Assembly (NCBI GenBank): GCA_030144725.1
Contig: JASKMD010000016.1
Coordinates: 5,256,847-5,320,846 of the forward strand
Direction: 5' to 3'
DNA: 64,000 nucleotides
Source of the DNA: Haematococcus lacustris
Lineage: Eukaryota > Chlorophyta > Chlorophyceae > Chlamydomonadales > Haematococcaceae
Shown: one piece after another, positions 31,372 through 42,150 of the stretch
How the letters are laid out: each line of letters opens with the position of its first letter
Position numbering within the stretch: position 1 is the first letter of the stretch
Made by a program: the position numbers and the translations under genes
The notes under the pieces: model-generated
Databases searched by the model: none
Seen by the model: only the letters and a program-made list of their open reading frames with translations
What the model was told of the DNA's origin: nothing

Positions 31372-33008
31372 GAACATTGTTGAATGAGCTATTGAACATT
31401 GTTGAATGAGCTGCTGAACATTGCTGAACGGTTGGCTGAACATTGCTGAACGGCTGGCTGAACATTGCTGAACGGCTGGCTGAACATTGCTGAACGGTTG
31501 GCTGAACATTGCTGAACGGTTGGCTGAACATTGCTGAACGGTTGGCTGAACATTGCTGAACGGTTGGCTGAACATTGCTGAATGGCTGGCTGAACATTGC
31601 TGAACGCTAGCTGAACATTGCGGAACGCTAGCTGAACGTTGCTGAACGCTAGCTGAACATTGCTGAACGGCTGGCTGAACAATGCTGAACATTGCTGAAC
31701 GCTAGCTGAACATTGCTGAACGGCTGGCTGAACAATGCTGAACATTGCTGAACGCTAGCTGAACATTGCTGAACGCTTGCTGAACATTGTTGAACGCTAG
31801 CTGAACATTGCTGAACGCTAGCTGAACGATGCTGAACGCTAGCTGAACATTGCTGAACGGCTGGCTGAACAATGCTGAACGCTAGCTGAACGTTGCTGAA
31901 CGCTAGCTGAACATTGCTGAACGGCTGGCTGAACAATGCTGAACATTGCTGAACGCTAGCTGAACATTGCTGAACGGCTGGCTGAACAATGCTGAACATT
32001 GCTGAACGCTAGCTGAACGATGCTGAACGCTAGCTGAACATTGCTGAACGCTAGCTGAACATTGCTGAACGGCTGGCTGAACAATGCTGAACATTGCTGA
32101 ACGCTAGCTGAACATTGCTGAACGGCTGGCTGAACAATGTTGAACATTGCTGAACGCTAGCTGAACATTGCTGAACGGCTGGCTGAACAATGCTGAACAT
32201 TGCTGAACGCTAGCTGAACATTGCTGAACGCTTGCTGAACATTGCTGAACGCTAGCTGAACATTGCTGAACGCTTGCTGAACATTGCTGAACGCTAGCTG
32301 AACATTGCTGAACGTCTGGCTGAACAATGCTGAACATTGCTGAACGCTAGCTGAACATTGCTGAACGCTAGCTGAACATTGCTGAACGGCTGGCTGAACA
32401 ATGCTGAACATTGCTGAACGCTAGCTGAACATTGCTGAACGGCTGGCTGAACAATGCTGAACATTGCTGAACGCTAGCTGAACATTGCTGAACGCTAGCT
32501 GAACATTGCTGAACGGCTGGCTGAACAATGCTGAACATTGCTGAACGCTAGCTGAACGATGCTGAACGCTAGCTGAACATTGCTGAACGCTAGCTGAACA
32601 TTGCTGAACGGCTGGCTGAACAATGCTGAACATTGCTGAACGCTAGCTGAACATTGCTGAACGGCTGGCTGAACAATGCTGAACATTGCTGAACGCTAGC
32701 GGAACATTGCTGAACGGCTGGCTGAACATTGCTGAACGCTAGCTGAACATTGCTGAACGCTTGCTGAACATTGCTGAACGCTAGCTGAACATTGCTGAAC
32801 GTCTGGCTGAACAATGCTGAACATTGCTGAACGCTAGCTGAACATTGCTGAACGCTTGCTGAACATTGCTGAACGCTAGCTGAACATTGCTGAACGCTTG
32901 CTGAACATTGCTGAACGGGCTGCTGAACATTGCTGAACGGCTGGCTGAACATTGCTGAACACACTGCTGAACATTGCTGAATTTTTCTGAACACTGCTGA
33001 ACAAACGC
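31372..33008 (-). repeat. Q right satellite, inverted relative to the left
   Basis: Units GCTGAACATT, GCTGAACGCTA and GCTGAACGGCTG, i.e. the complement of GTTCAGC-type units, in a higher-order order different from the left array. Confidence 0.92.
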
Positions 33009-33154
33009 CACGGGCCGCCGAGTCCCAGCCTTTGACTTTTTTGACCTGGTTTCTTTTGGGCTGGAATGCTTACATCAAAGGCTACCAATGGGCAGAATTT
33101 CAGCCAAAACAACCAAAGTCGGTCATGGCGCCTGGCTGCTAATTCCTACGAGTG
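33009..33154 (-). repeat. Q right terminal inverted repeat
   Basis: Complement of 27533-27680, ending CCTACGAGTG. Confidence 0.85.
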
Positions 33155-33156
33155 GC

Positions 33157-33317
33157 GTCTGCTGGACCACAGACATGTGCATGCAGGAAAGGCCAAGGAG
33201 TACCTGGTGCAGTGGGAAGGCTATGATGCCGACCACAACACCTGGGAGCCACGTTCCAACTTGGTTGGCTGTGACAAGATCCTGGCTGAGTACAATGCAG
33301 CTCACAACCTGAAGTAA
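33157..33317 (+). pseudogene. pol: Element D chromodomain, separated from integrase by Q
   Basis: [20 protein letters not shown] (partial), WEGYDADHNTWEPRSNL, stop TAA at 33315-33317. It matches the chromodomain of B ([25 protein letters not shown]) and joins the integrase frame when Q is removed. Confidence 0.88.
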
Positions 33318-33568
33318 GTCCTAGGCCATGCATGTTGGTTTGCTGCTGGACTATGGCATTCTCAGCATGCTTGTACCTCTGGTCAACTGCTACCTGTGTG
33401 GTTATGGTTTCCCTGTGTCTAGTCGGCACGATGGTCTTTGACCGCTCCCTGAGCTGTGACCTGGTGCGCCCTTTGGGTTGCCCAGTAGCCAAATTAGCAT
33501 GCTGTAGGCAATGCGAGTCACGTGGTTTCACCCGTGGCGGAACGGAAGCCCCTTTGGAGGGGGAGGAA
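33318..33568 (+). other. Element D 3' untranslated region with polypurine tract
   Basis: Non-coding. Its last 13 bases (33556-33568, GGAGGGGGAGGAA) are the polypurine tract abutting the LTR. Confidence 0.8.
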
Positions 33569-33868
33569 TGTAAAGTGCGCACCTCTGGAAGAGATTGCCG
33601 CTTCGCGTCGTCTGGGCTGTCTCGTGAATGCGAGCCGTCGCGGGACGCGGGTTACACGTGTAGAGTGAGATTTGGCAGGTTAAAGACTAGCGACATTGCG
33701 TTCGTGAGTACAACTGGTTCGATCCCAGGGAGCCCCGTTCTAAGCTCTAGCCATTCTCGCAACACACCGCTGTAACCCAACACCCTAGTCGGAAGTCACC
33801 GCCTCGACTGGACCGGCCTTCGAGCTTGTGTCAAAAGGTCATCTGACGTTGCGTCCCCGCACGTTACA
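33569..33868 (+). repeat. Element D 3' LTR
   Basis: 300 bp, partner of 22282-22581, followed by target duplication ATAGG. Confidence 0.95.
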
Positions 33869-33873
33869 ATAGG

Positions 33874-34592
33874 TTCCCGCCACAATGGGGGATCCCACCA
33901 CAATGGAGGTTCCCGCCACTGCCAATGCAACTACTTACGGGCTTGGCACGTATCGCTGCCGCCTGTGCCAGGCCAGCGCGGCGTCGGGGTCCAGGATGGC
34001 CCATCGCAAATTTCGGCTTGAGATTCGCGCAGAGTGCGAGAAATGCAGCGATGTGGGCGCCTAGCGACTACACAGGGTCCAACCCATCGGGGATACCCCC
34101 GAGGACGCCGCCAATCGCCCCCTGTGATGAGCTCGACCCATGCCACAATCACCCTCCGTCACATGTTGTCATTGTATGTACCACACAAGGTGATGGAGCA
34201 TGTCTTGGACCGCATCCCGGAATATAGACCCGCCCAGCTATCAGTGAAAGGCGGAAGGACGTGGAAAGGACCACTGACCGAAAAGTTTAAGGACTTGAAC
34301 GAAGCCCCAAAATGATGGGGTCTAGGCTTCAGCAGAGTGCACGGTAGCGAATTAAAGTCCACGCACGGTGCTGCTGACACCTCAGTGAGATGCTATGCTT
34401 GCTTGGAGGAAGGGTTAGGCAGGTCTCGCGCCAGGTGTCAGGAAGGGCCCGGGCCATGAGGGGGCCCGACCCAACCCAGGGAATCTTGCGCTTCGACCTG
34501 CGACCCACGTACGGTCGCACCCTGTTGAGCCCCAGGCTGCAGCGAGCGAGCATGTTCACAGTCCGCGGGGATGGCGGGCGGAGTGATCTGGG
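33874..34592. other. U internal sequence right of element D
   Basis: Contains a plus-strand frame ending at 34315 (DRIPEYRPAQLSVKGG, LTEKFKDLNEAPK) that looks protein-like at its end but has no recognised family, and a possible Arg/Ala-rich segment near 33925-34070. It may be a remnant of a U-encoded gene. Confidence 0.35.
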
Positions 34593-34719
34593 AGGCTTCA
34601 GTCCAAAACGCGAGTTTTAGCGCGCGTGACTTACCGCGATAGCCTCAGCTACCCTTCACTAGCGCGTGGTGTGAGCGGCAGACCTGTCACGGATTGGCGG
34701 GACCAACGGCCGGGGTGAC
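34593..34719 (-). repeat. U right terminal inverted repeat
   Basis: Partner of 21121-21247, ending GGGGTGAC before target duplication CTGAGG (34720-34725). Confidence 0.9.
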
Positions 34720-34725
34720 CTGAGG

Positions 34726-35330
34726 CAAGTCCTGCAGCTCATGCGAGATAACAAGTTCTACGCCAAACTGGCAAAGTGCGAGTTCAACAAGACGCAGCTG
34801 GCGTTCCTGGGCCACATCGTGGGCAGCAAAGGCATTGCTGTCGACCCTGCGAAAGTGCAAGTCGTAAAAGAATGGCCGACGCCACGCAACTTAAAAGACC
34901 TGCAGGCCTTCCTGGGGCTGGCAAACTACTTCAGGCGGTTCATATCAAATTTCAGCTCTCTGGCTGCGCCGTTGACGAACTTGACCAGCAAGCAAGTGGC
35001 TGCTGCGTATGACTGAGAACACTTTGGAGGGGCGGAGCTGGAAGCTTTTAATGGCCTGAAAGAGGCGCTCTGCTCTGCTCCTGTGCTGGCTCTGCCTGAC
35101 TTTGGCAAGCCTTTTGTAGTGTGCACCGATGCGTCGCTGGTAGGCACCGGCGGGGTGCTGATGCAAGATGGCAGGCCAATTGTTTACACAAGTAAGAAGA
35201 TGTCCCCAGCTGAAACGCGCTATGCCACTGGAGAGCAAGAGCTGCTGGGTATAATCAGAGCAGTCAGAAAATGGAGGTGCTATTTGGATGGAGCGGTTGA
35301 TGTTACAATTCTGACTGATCACAATCCCCT
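34726..35330 (+). pseudogene. Element E RT thumb and RNase H fragment
   Basis: Continues from 21120 after U: FYAKLAKCEF, FLGHIVGSKGIAVDP, LGLANYFRRF, then RNase H CTDASLVGTGGVLMQDG, GEQELLGII and TDHNPL. A TGA near 35014-35016 stands where C has TGG. It is interrupted at 35330 by transposon R. Confidence 0.85.
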
Positions 35331-35969
35331 CAGGTGTTCCCAACATGGGGTTGGTAATCTTCATGCAAGTACTCTCTCAATACCGCACTGTTTTCGATAG
35401 CGTTTATCACATTGGCAGCCACGGTTTAGTCCGCGTAATCTGACCATCAGCGCTAGCCATTGGAGTCTTTGCTCGCGTACTGCCACATGTGCCCGCGAAC
35501 AAATCACATCGGCGAGACGGGTCTCCTTGACACGGTGAGCCACATCGCTGTGGCCCCATCTACCTAGCGTAGTGAGCTGGTTGTGCACAACCGGAATGTC
35601 CGGCTGACACCCAACGCGATGTCTGCCGGGCGTGCAGGGCACCTTGACGGGGTGTTTGGAACATATAGTTATACTCGCTTCCGCCGAATACACCATCTGG
35701 GTCGGCGCACACTAAGGTATCACCGGCTTATACCCCCCTCCTCCACTGTGTCCATCACTGTGTTGCACCCGCTGCACCCACAAGAAAATGGCTATAAAAT
35801 GTTTGTTCTTTACCCATTGGCGCATCTAGTGAAACAAATCGCACAACAAACAGCCCAGGCCTCGTTCAGTTTGACAGCTTCAAAGTGACATCATGTTCAC
35901 CAGGCAGGTTCAAGGCCACGGCATGCAACGACCCACCATGCCCGCCCCCCCTCCACCCATCATTGCAGG

Positions 35970-36300
35970 AGCCCACCTCATTGCAGGAGCCCACCCCTCC
36001 CAGCCCAACCCCTCCCAGCCCAACCCCTCCCAGCCCACCCACTCCCAGCCCAGCCCACCCCTCCCAACCCACCCCATCCCAGCCTACCCCCTCCCAGCCC
36101 AACCCCTCCCAGCCCAACCCCTCCCAGCCCACCCTCCCAGCCCACCCCTCCCAACCCACCCCCTCCCAGCCTACCCCCTCCCAGCCCAACCCCTCCCAGC
36201 CCAACCCCTCCCAGCCCAACCCCTCCCAGCCCACCCCCTACCAGCCCACCCCCTCCCAGCCTAAACCCTCCCAGCCCACCCCCTCCCAGCCCACTTATCC
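35970..36300 (+). repeat. C-rich minisatellite (15-bp CCCAGCCCAACCCCT units)
   Basis: Tandem CCCAACCCCTCCCAG-type units inside R, giving Pro/Ser/Gln-rich open frames on one strand and Gly-rich on the other. The G-rich strand is G-quadruplex prone. Confidence 0.85.
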
Positions 36301-37079
36301 GCTCCCTTGCTCGCTGCTTGCTCCGCTTCCCCCCCCGCCCCCTCCCAGCCCTAGCCACCACCATGGGGGGTAAAAGGCTGAGCCCGAAGAAGCGCCAGCA
36401 CCTGCAAAAGCTGCATGCCTCACCCAAGGCGGGGTTTAAATGCTGCCCTAGTGGCTTAAAAGCCCAGATGAAGAAGGCACAGGGTGAGACTATGCAGTTA
36501 CGGGCACAGGGTGAGACTATGCAGTAACGTTCGCCGCTGCCGTGTAAGCAGCCCCCGGCTCACCCGGCATCAGAGGCAGCTAATGAACATCCTGATGCGG
36601 CACCGGGTGTCACCAGAGGTGCTGCAGCGGTGTGCTGAGGGTGGCTATGGCCAACGAGGAGGTGGCTGCAGCCTCAGCCAGGGCACCAGCCACAGCCGCA
36701 CGCAAAGCCACAGCAGCTGCTTGCAGTGTTGGGGTGGTTGTGGTGAATGTGGGGGACCATGCAAGCCAGCAGCGGGTGGCAGCAGCAGCAACAACAGCAG
36801 GGTGCAGCAGAGTTGTGCCAGCTGGTGTGCCCCCCCCCATGCCCCCCCCCGCCCCCCCAACAACCCCCCCAGCAGCCATCCCAGCAGCAGGGCTGGAGCT
36901 CGTGGGGCGAAGGGCCCCCTTCATCACCTGATTTCGGCCACATCGCCATCGAGGGGCAGGCTGCTATGGCGCAAGCGCCGGCTCCTGGCTGCACGCTCCG
37001 CAAGCGTACCACACTTGCTAGGTTGGGGCAGCCCCAGACAGCTGCCAAGCGCAAGCGGTGACGCACGAGACATAGTTAG
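36301..37079. other. R interior with short possible exon
   Basis: A 54-codon frame at 36363-36527 ([16 protein letters not shown] start, ending in the twice-repeated AQGETMQ) is basic and protein-like but unrecognised. Downstream sequence is Ala/Gly/Pro-coding and low in complexity. A transposase exon is possible but unsupported. Confidence 0.3.
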
Positions 37080-38734
37080 TAGGGTACGCCCATATAATTA
37101 TAGTTGGCTTGGATTCCTATAAAAAGCTATAATTATAGGCTATAGGACTATAATTATAGCTTGGCTCAGTAGCTTAGCAGCCTAGTGCGAGAGGTTACGA
37201 GTTCGAACCGACGCAAGAGCGTACTTTTCACGCCAAGGCAGCTCAAACAATGTTCATAGCAAGCTCGTACACAAGACAAGTGAGTTGATGAAATGTTTAC
37301 GGTGCGACGTTGAGAGGCGGTGATGAATAGCAATGTGACAGTCCATGTGAGCTAGGCTTATGCGAAGATGTTGATACGGGTGTGGGTTGGGGTGGACTAG
37401 GGGAAGGGGGGGGGAGGTTATGTCTGAAAGTGGTCATGGAGGGTCATTTTACATTCTCTCCACAATGTTGATTCTGCTCTGATACGTTGCACGTGCAAAC
37501 TTGCCATGTCATGTCTTACAATCATTACTTTGTGCTTAGTGGTACACCACAGAAAAAGCAGAAGCACTGGCAGCAATACATGTCTCGATGCTCAAATGCC
37601 TTGCAACACCACTACAGAAGACATGTATCGCTGATGCTGAGTACATGCATTGATGTAAGAAGGGGGCTGGGCTGGGCTGGGCTGGGCTGGGCTGGGCTGG
37701 GCTGGGCTGGGCTGGGCTGGGCTGGGCTGGGCTGGGCTGGGCTGGGCTGGGCTGGGCTGGGCTGGGCTGGGCTGGGCTGGGCTGGGCTGGGCTGGGCTGG
37801 GCTGGGCTGGGCTGGGCTGGGCTGGGCTGGGCTGGGCTGGGCTGGGCTGGGCTGGGCTGGGCTGGGCTGGGCTGGGCTGGGCTGGGCTGGGCTGGGCTAG
37901 ACTTAGGGGGGGTGGTTAGCCCTAATCCCTAACACACGACACAACACAACAACACACAACACAACACAACAACAACGTCCAGCTCCAGACTGCGCGCTCC
38001 AGGCTGCCCGCTCCAAGCTCCAGCGTGTGTCGTGGGATGGGGGGGAGGGGAGGGGGGGATGTAGGTGGGTAGGGAAGGGAGAAGGGGGCAAGGGACAGGA
38101 GTGTGAACATCAAGCCTGCAGCCAGCAAGAGGCATCCTTGTGTTTAGGCTGGGCATTGGGGGCCACTCATGTCCAGGGGCCGGCCACTCACAGTTTTGCT
38201 CCATGTCATGCCTTGCTGACTCCTTGCGACCTCCTTGTTGGCTGCTGTTCTGCGCCGTTGCTGCCTTGCTTGCAACCACCAAGCCATGCTACACCTGTCA
38301 TGCTCCAGCTGTCTACAACTGCAAGCAATCATCAGTCAGCTAAGGCTTAGCAAGCAGATGAACAAGACTTACACCCAAGCCGCATGTGCACTCACCGGAA
38401 GTCCACGCTGACGCTTTTAAGTTCCTCCCACCTGCTGCTCATGCGATGACGACCAACTTCATTATCAGGCTGATTCGGTAGTAATGAAGCCTTTGACCTG
38501 GTTGTACACCTGAGCGACAATGCTTTCCTTCCATCCAAAGGTTTGCGTGGTGGTATGGGCAAACTTGGGCAAACCATCCGACCCCAGCGCATTGGGGTCA
38601 TCGGGGCTAGGCGCAGCCATTGCGCTGGTCGGCGGTGGAAGCGGATGCAAGATTCGAGGACCTATAAAAGCTATAAAAGTGCTCAAGCCATATAAAACTA
38701 TAATTATAATTATAGTCGGGCCGGTCGCTCCCTA
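37080..38734. mobile_element. hAT2: non-autonomous hAT element nested in R
   Basis: Target duplication ATAGTTAG (37072-37079 and 38735-38742), with ends TAGGGTACGC and GCTCCCTA as in hAT1. It contains a tRNA-like segment (TGGCTCAGTAGC near 37162 and GAGTTCGAACC near 37199-37209), a GGGCT satellite (37664-37898), and a stretch near 38085-38340 that also occurs in S (42690-42915). No transposase. Confidence 0.88.
37664..37898 (+). repeat. (GGGCT)n satellite, about 47 copies
   Basis: 235 bp of uninterrupted GGGCT. A second block occurs at 42410-42530 in S next to the same neighbouring sequence. Confidence 0.96.
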
Positions 38735-39113
38735 ATAGTTAGACAAAGGTTGTAGTGGCCACCTCTCCCAACCGCACCTGTCAACTGCCTCCGTGCCACA
38801 TTCCCGCAGCCGCTTTCCGATCCGACTGCTACTGCCGACGCGCATGCACACGTAGAGCAGCCTAAGCGACGCAGGCGGTCGTAGCGATGACTGCATGCTC
38901 CGCAACGGTTCAAATTTGAATCACTAACTTTGATGCTTTGCTGTGCACGGCCTACTGACTGGAAAATTATTCTGGATGGTTGAAAGGTAGCTGGCCGGGT
39001 TAACTACATTGTGAATCATCTAGCATATAATTTGGCGCAGTGACTGCAGAGTTACAGCCGTCTTACTATTAAGGGTCGGTTTCCTGCCATTTTCTGTTAG
39101 TTGGGAACACCTG

Positions 39114-40774
39114 AAATCCCCTCATCTACCTGAAAACACAGCCCAATCTGTCGAGGCGGCAGGTCAGATGGATGGAGGAGCTATCACGCTACAAGTATGA
39201 AATCAAATACATACCCGGTGCAACTAATGTGGCTGACCCTATCAGCCGTAACCCCGCTCTGGCCAATGAGGTGGCGCTTTCATGCTCATCATCACCACAC
39301 AATGCTGACTCTGAAGACGCCATGACTGTGATCATGACGCTAAGCTCCCGGGCTGAAGGGCTGATCTACGCCATCACGACACGCCGCACTGCTGCCCGGC
39401 TGCGAGAGAGTGCTGAGCTGGGGCAGGTGGCTGCCCGGGAGGCTGCCCAGAGAGCAGGCCAATTGGCCCCACGTGATGATTTGGCTGCTGCCCATACGCC
39501 TGGCCAGGCAAGAATGACAAGTGCACATGAAAAGGGGGCGCAGCCAGGTGGGGGGGAAGCCCTGCGGCAGCAACAACAAACAACAGAGTCACAAAACAAA
39601 TCAAACAAACAAGGTGACGAGCAGTCCACAACTGAGTCGGGTCCCTTAACCCTAATGCAGGCAATCAAACAAGCCTATGCGGCTGACACACGCTTTGCTG
39701 ATGAGGCCTTCACATCGCAGCTGTACCAGCATGAGGGGCTGTGGCTGACTGAGTGGGGCAGAGTGGTGGTTCCTGATGACGCTGCGCTGCGGAAGAAAGT
39801 GATATACACCATGCATGACACCAGGTCTGCTGGTCACCTGGGTATGACGAAGACCGTAGAGCAGGTGACGCGCTGGTTTACATGGCCCGGTGTGTCAGAG
39901 AATGTGAAGAGCTATGTGCGCAGCTGCCACTCGTGCCAAGTGAACAAGTCAAGTGCCAAGAAGCCTGCTGGCCTGCTGCAGCCGCTGCCCATACCTGAGA
40001 GACCTTGGGATAGCGTATCAATGGACCTCATAGTGAAGCTACCTGCAAGTGGGCCCAACAAATATGACTCAATATTAGTGTTTGTGGACAGATTAACAAA
40101 GATGGTACACCTGGTGAAGACCTGGGAGAGCATGACTGCCACACAGTATGCCAAGCTGTTCCTTGAGCATGTGTTCCGGCTGCATGGGATGCCGAGGAGT
40201 GTGGTCAGTGACAGAGGACCCCAGTTCCACAACAAATTCTGGGCTGAGGTGACCAAACTGCTCCAGGTCCAGGTGAACCTATCCAGCGCCTACCACCCTG
40301 AAACTGATGGCCAAATAGAGCGTGTTAACCGGGTGATCGAGGAATTGCTAAGGCACTTCATCAGGCCTGACCAGCGGGACTGGGCGGAGTACTTACCTCT
40401 GGTGGAGTTCGCCATCAACAATGCCTGGCAGGAGTCGGTCCGCAGTACGCCCTTCTACCTGAACTATGGCTATCATCCGCGGCTGGCTGAGCTGCTCGAC
40501 CTGCCGCAGAAGGTGCCGCAGGCGCATGATTTTGTGAAGGGCATGAAGACAGCGGTTGAGCAGGCGAGGCAGTGCCCAGCGCGGGCGCAGAAGCGCATGA
40601 AGTCATATCAGGATAATAAACGGCGTGAGACACTTTACCTGCCTGGTGACATGGTGCTGCTGAACACACAGAACATGAGGGGTAAGGCTAACCAGCCTGG
40701 AGTCCGTGAGCTAAAGCCTCGCTATGTGGGCCCATTTAGTGTGCAGTACATGGTGGGCAAGGCAGCTGTGAAGC
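39114..40774 (+). pseudogene. Element E integrase region
   Basis: A long open frame resumes after R: LSRRQVRWMEELSRYKYEIKY in part (RRQVRWMEELSRYK), the RNase H-integrase linker, zinc region HDTRSAGHLGMTK...CHSCQVNK, core SMDLIVKLPAS, VSDRGPQFHNKFW and HPETDGQIERVNRVIEELL, then RYVGPFSVQYMVGKAAVK. The DDE residues look intact. It ends at 40774, where hAT element S inserted. Confidence 0.88.
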
Positions 40775-40905
40775 CAGGGTTGTGAAATTTCATGTATTTC
40801 ATGAAATTTTGCACTGAAATCTTTCACGTGCAACAAATGAAAGTTTCACTGCAACAAATGAAATCCCGGTAGCCCCCAGCACCCGGCAGCACCCAGTAGA
40901 GCCCG

Positions 40906-41598
40906 ATGGCTGAGGGCCTTCAGACTCGTGGCCGCGTTGCAGCTTTCGCTGGCCCATCGCTGGCATTGCCACGGGTGCTACAGCACAACGTTATTGGGTT
41001 AGGCAATGCGACCCCTCTACAGCCTAACGGGAAGAGGCGACGCACTACCACAGCCGACACAGCCGCAGGCACAACCGCAGGTGCAGCCACAAGCAGCCCG
41101 CGGAGCAGTTGGATCACAACGCAGTGGAGGGCTGCAGCAGAGGGCCGCGGAAACTGCCTCCATTGCGGCGAGGACAGGTCGATGAACAACATCACGCGCT
41201 TAAAGAATCACTTACTGAAATGCCCTCAATTCCTCGACAGTCCTGCAGCCCAGGAAGCCGCGGGGAGGTGCAAGGAGGTCAAAGCAGCCATTGCCCGACG
41301 ACAAGAGGGAGAGCCAGCTGTGACACAGCAGGCAGTCGAGCTTACCGAGCAGGAACAGTTTGGGGAGGATGTCATGCGTTTGGCCATTGACAACAACTGG
41401 TCCTTTCACTTTGTTGAGCATGCCACTACACAGGCATTCTTTAAGAAGTGGCTCAAATGGTCAAGGCACTCGCGCCGATTAAGGCCGGAAGTCACACACA
41501 TCATTTCTCCCGGGAGGCATACCGCAGATAGCCCCAGGAAAGGCCGACTCATCGCCGTTGTTGTCATTGAAAAACTCAATGTTGCTGCGATGTTATAA
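40906..41598 (+). pseudogene. S transposase N-terminal part with BED zinc finger
   Basis: The ATG at 40906 opens 230 codons. A basic, Thr/Ala-rich start precedes a BED-type finger (SSWITTQW, then CLHCGEDRSMNN, then RLKNHLLKCP; C-x2-C...H-x4-C). Next comes TEQEQFGEDVMRLAIDNNW with FHFVEHATTQAFFKKWLKW, typical of the region after BED in hAT transposases. The frame after about 41480 does not look native. Confidence 0.75.
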
Positions 41599-41613
41599 CC
41601 ATTTGAAATCCGA

Positions 41614-42150
41614 AAAAACCCTGCGCAGGGTCCTGCCGACCCTGCGCAGGGTCCTAGCGCATCGGCCATTTGCAGGGTCCTGACGACCATTTGCAGGGTC
41701 CTGTGACCCTGCGCAGGGTCCTAGCGACCCTGCGCAGGGTCCTACTGACCTCATTTGCAGGGTCCTGCCGACAATTTGCAGGGTCCTGCAACCCTGCGCA
41801 GGGTCTTGCCGACCCTGTGCAGGGTCCTGGAAACCATTCTACAGGGTCCTAATGCCCATTTTACAGGGTCCTGTGACCCTGCGCAGGGTCCTGGTGACCC
41901 TGTGCAGGGTCCTGCCGACCATTTTACAGGGTCCTACTGACCATTTCACAGGGTCCTGTGACCCTGCGCAGGGTCCTGGTGACCCTGTGCAGGGTCCTGG
42001 TGACCCTGTGCAGGGTCCTGCCGACCATTCTACAGGGTCCTACTGACCATTTTACAGGGTCCTGCAACCCTGTGCAGGGTTCCGGTGACCCTGTGCAGGG
42101 TCCTACCAACCTCGTTTGCAGGGTCCTGCTACACGTTTGCAGGGTCCTGC
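41614..42150 (+). repeat. Palindromic satellite in S, left block (ACCCTGCGCAGGGTCC units)
   Basis: Repeated self-complementary CCCTGCGCAGGG or CCCTGTGCAGGG cores alternate with CCATTTGCAGGGTCC and CATTTTACAGGGTCC variants. No coding meaning. Confidence 0.9.

Larger units (their letters stand above)
27533..33154. mobile_element. Transposon Q: CACTA-like element with GTTCAGCAAT satellite arms and a GGGCA block
   Basis: Ends CACTCGTAGGAATTAGCAGC and its complement, with 2-bp target duplication GC at 27531-27532 and 33155-33156. Removing Q rejoins the D frame into the chromodomain. Terminal repeats of about 150 bp, roughly 88% alike by eye, share blocks with P. Inside them are inverted satellites (27681-29035 and 31372-33008), a GGGCA block (29036-29780) and about 1.4 kb of unique sequence. 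No transposase recognised. Confidence 0.9.
22282..33868 (+). mobile_element. Complete Ty3/gypsy retrotransposon, element D (with Q nested)
   Basis: LTRs of 300 bp (22282-22581 and 33569-33868) start TGTAAAGTGC and end ACGTTACA; I counted three differences. The target duplication ATAGG is at 22277-22281 and 33869-33873. PBS, gag, pol and polypurine tract are in order. Its pol has an internal deletion and a nonsense codon, and transposon Q separates integrase from the chromodomain. It lies inside U. Confidence 0.96.
21121..34719. mobile_element. Transposon U: TIR element with 6-bp target duplication, carrying element D
   Basis: 127-bp terminal inverted repeats (21121-21247 and 34593-34719; one mismatch seen) start GTCACCCCGGCC. 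The target duplication CTGAGG is at 21115-21120 and 34720-34725. Without D it is about 2 kb. The closely related V (61417-63098) has GTCACCCCCGCC ends and duplication CTGCAG. A 6-bp duplication is unusual; I cannot assign a superfamily. No transposase was recognised. Confidence 0.85.
35331..39113. mobile_element. Transposon R: TIR element (CAGGTGTTCCCAAC ends), carrying hAT2
   Basis: Ends CAGGTGTTCCCAAC and GTTGGGAACACCTG. The flanks CAATCCCCT (35322-35330) and AAATCCCCT (39114-39122) give an 8-9-bp duplication with one mismatch, fitting a hAT- or Mutator-like element. The E RNase H/integrase frame resumes at 39114. Net length without hAT2 is about 2.1 kb. No transposase recognised. Confidence 0.75.

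Noticed and set aside
27675..33011. CRISPR-like array in the GTTCAGCAAT satellites
   Set aside because: Units are contiguous 10-11 bp repeats without unique spacers, the context is a eukaryotic transposon, and there are no cas genes.
21121..34719. U as a Polinton/Maverick because of its size and 6-bp duplication
   Set aside because: Most of its length is nested element D; net size is about 2 kb and no polymerase B, integrase or capsid genes are present.
35885..36373. Pro/Ser/Gln-rich secreted protein
   Set aside because: Encoded by a 15-bp minisatellite inside transposon R, open on the other strand as well; no signal peptide or unique sequence of value.
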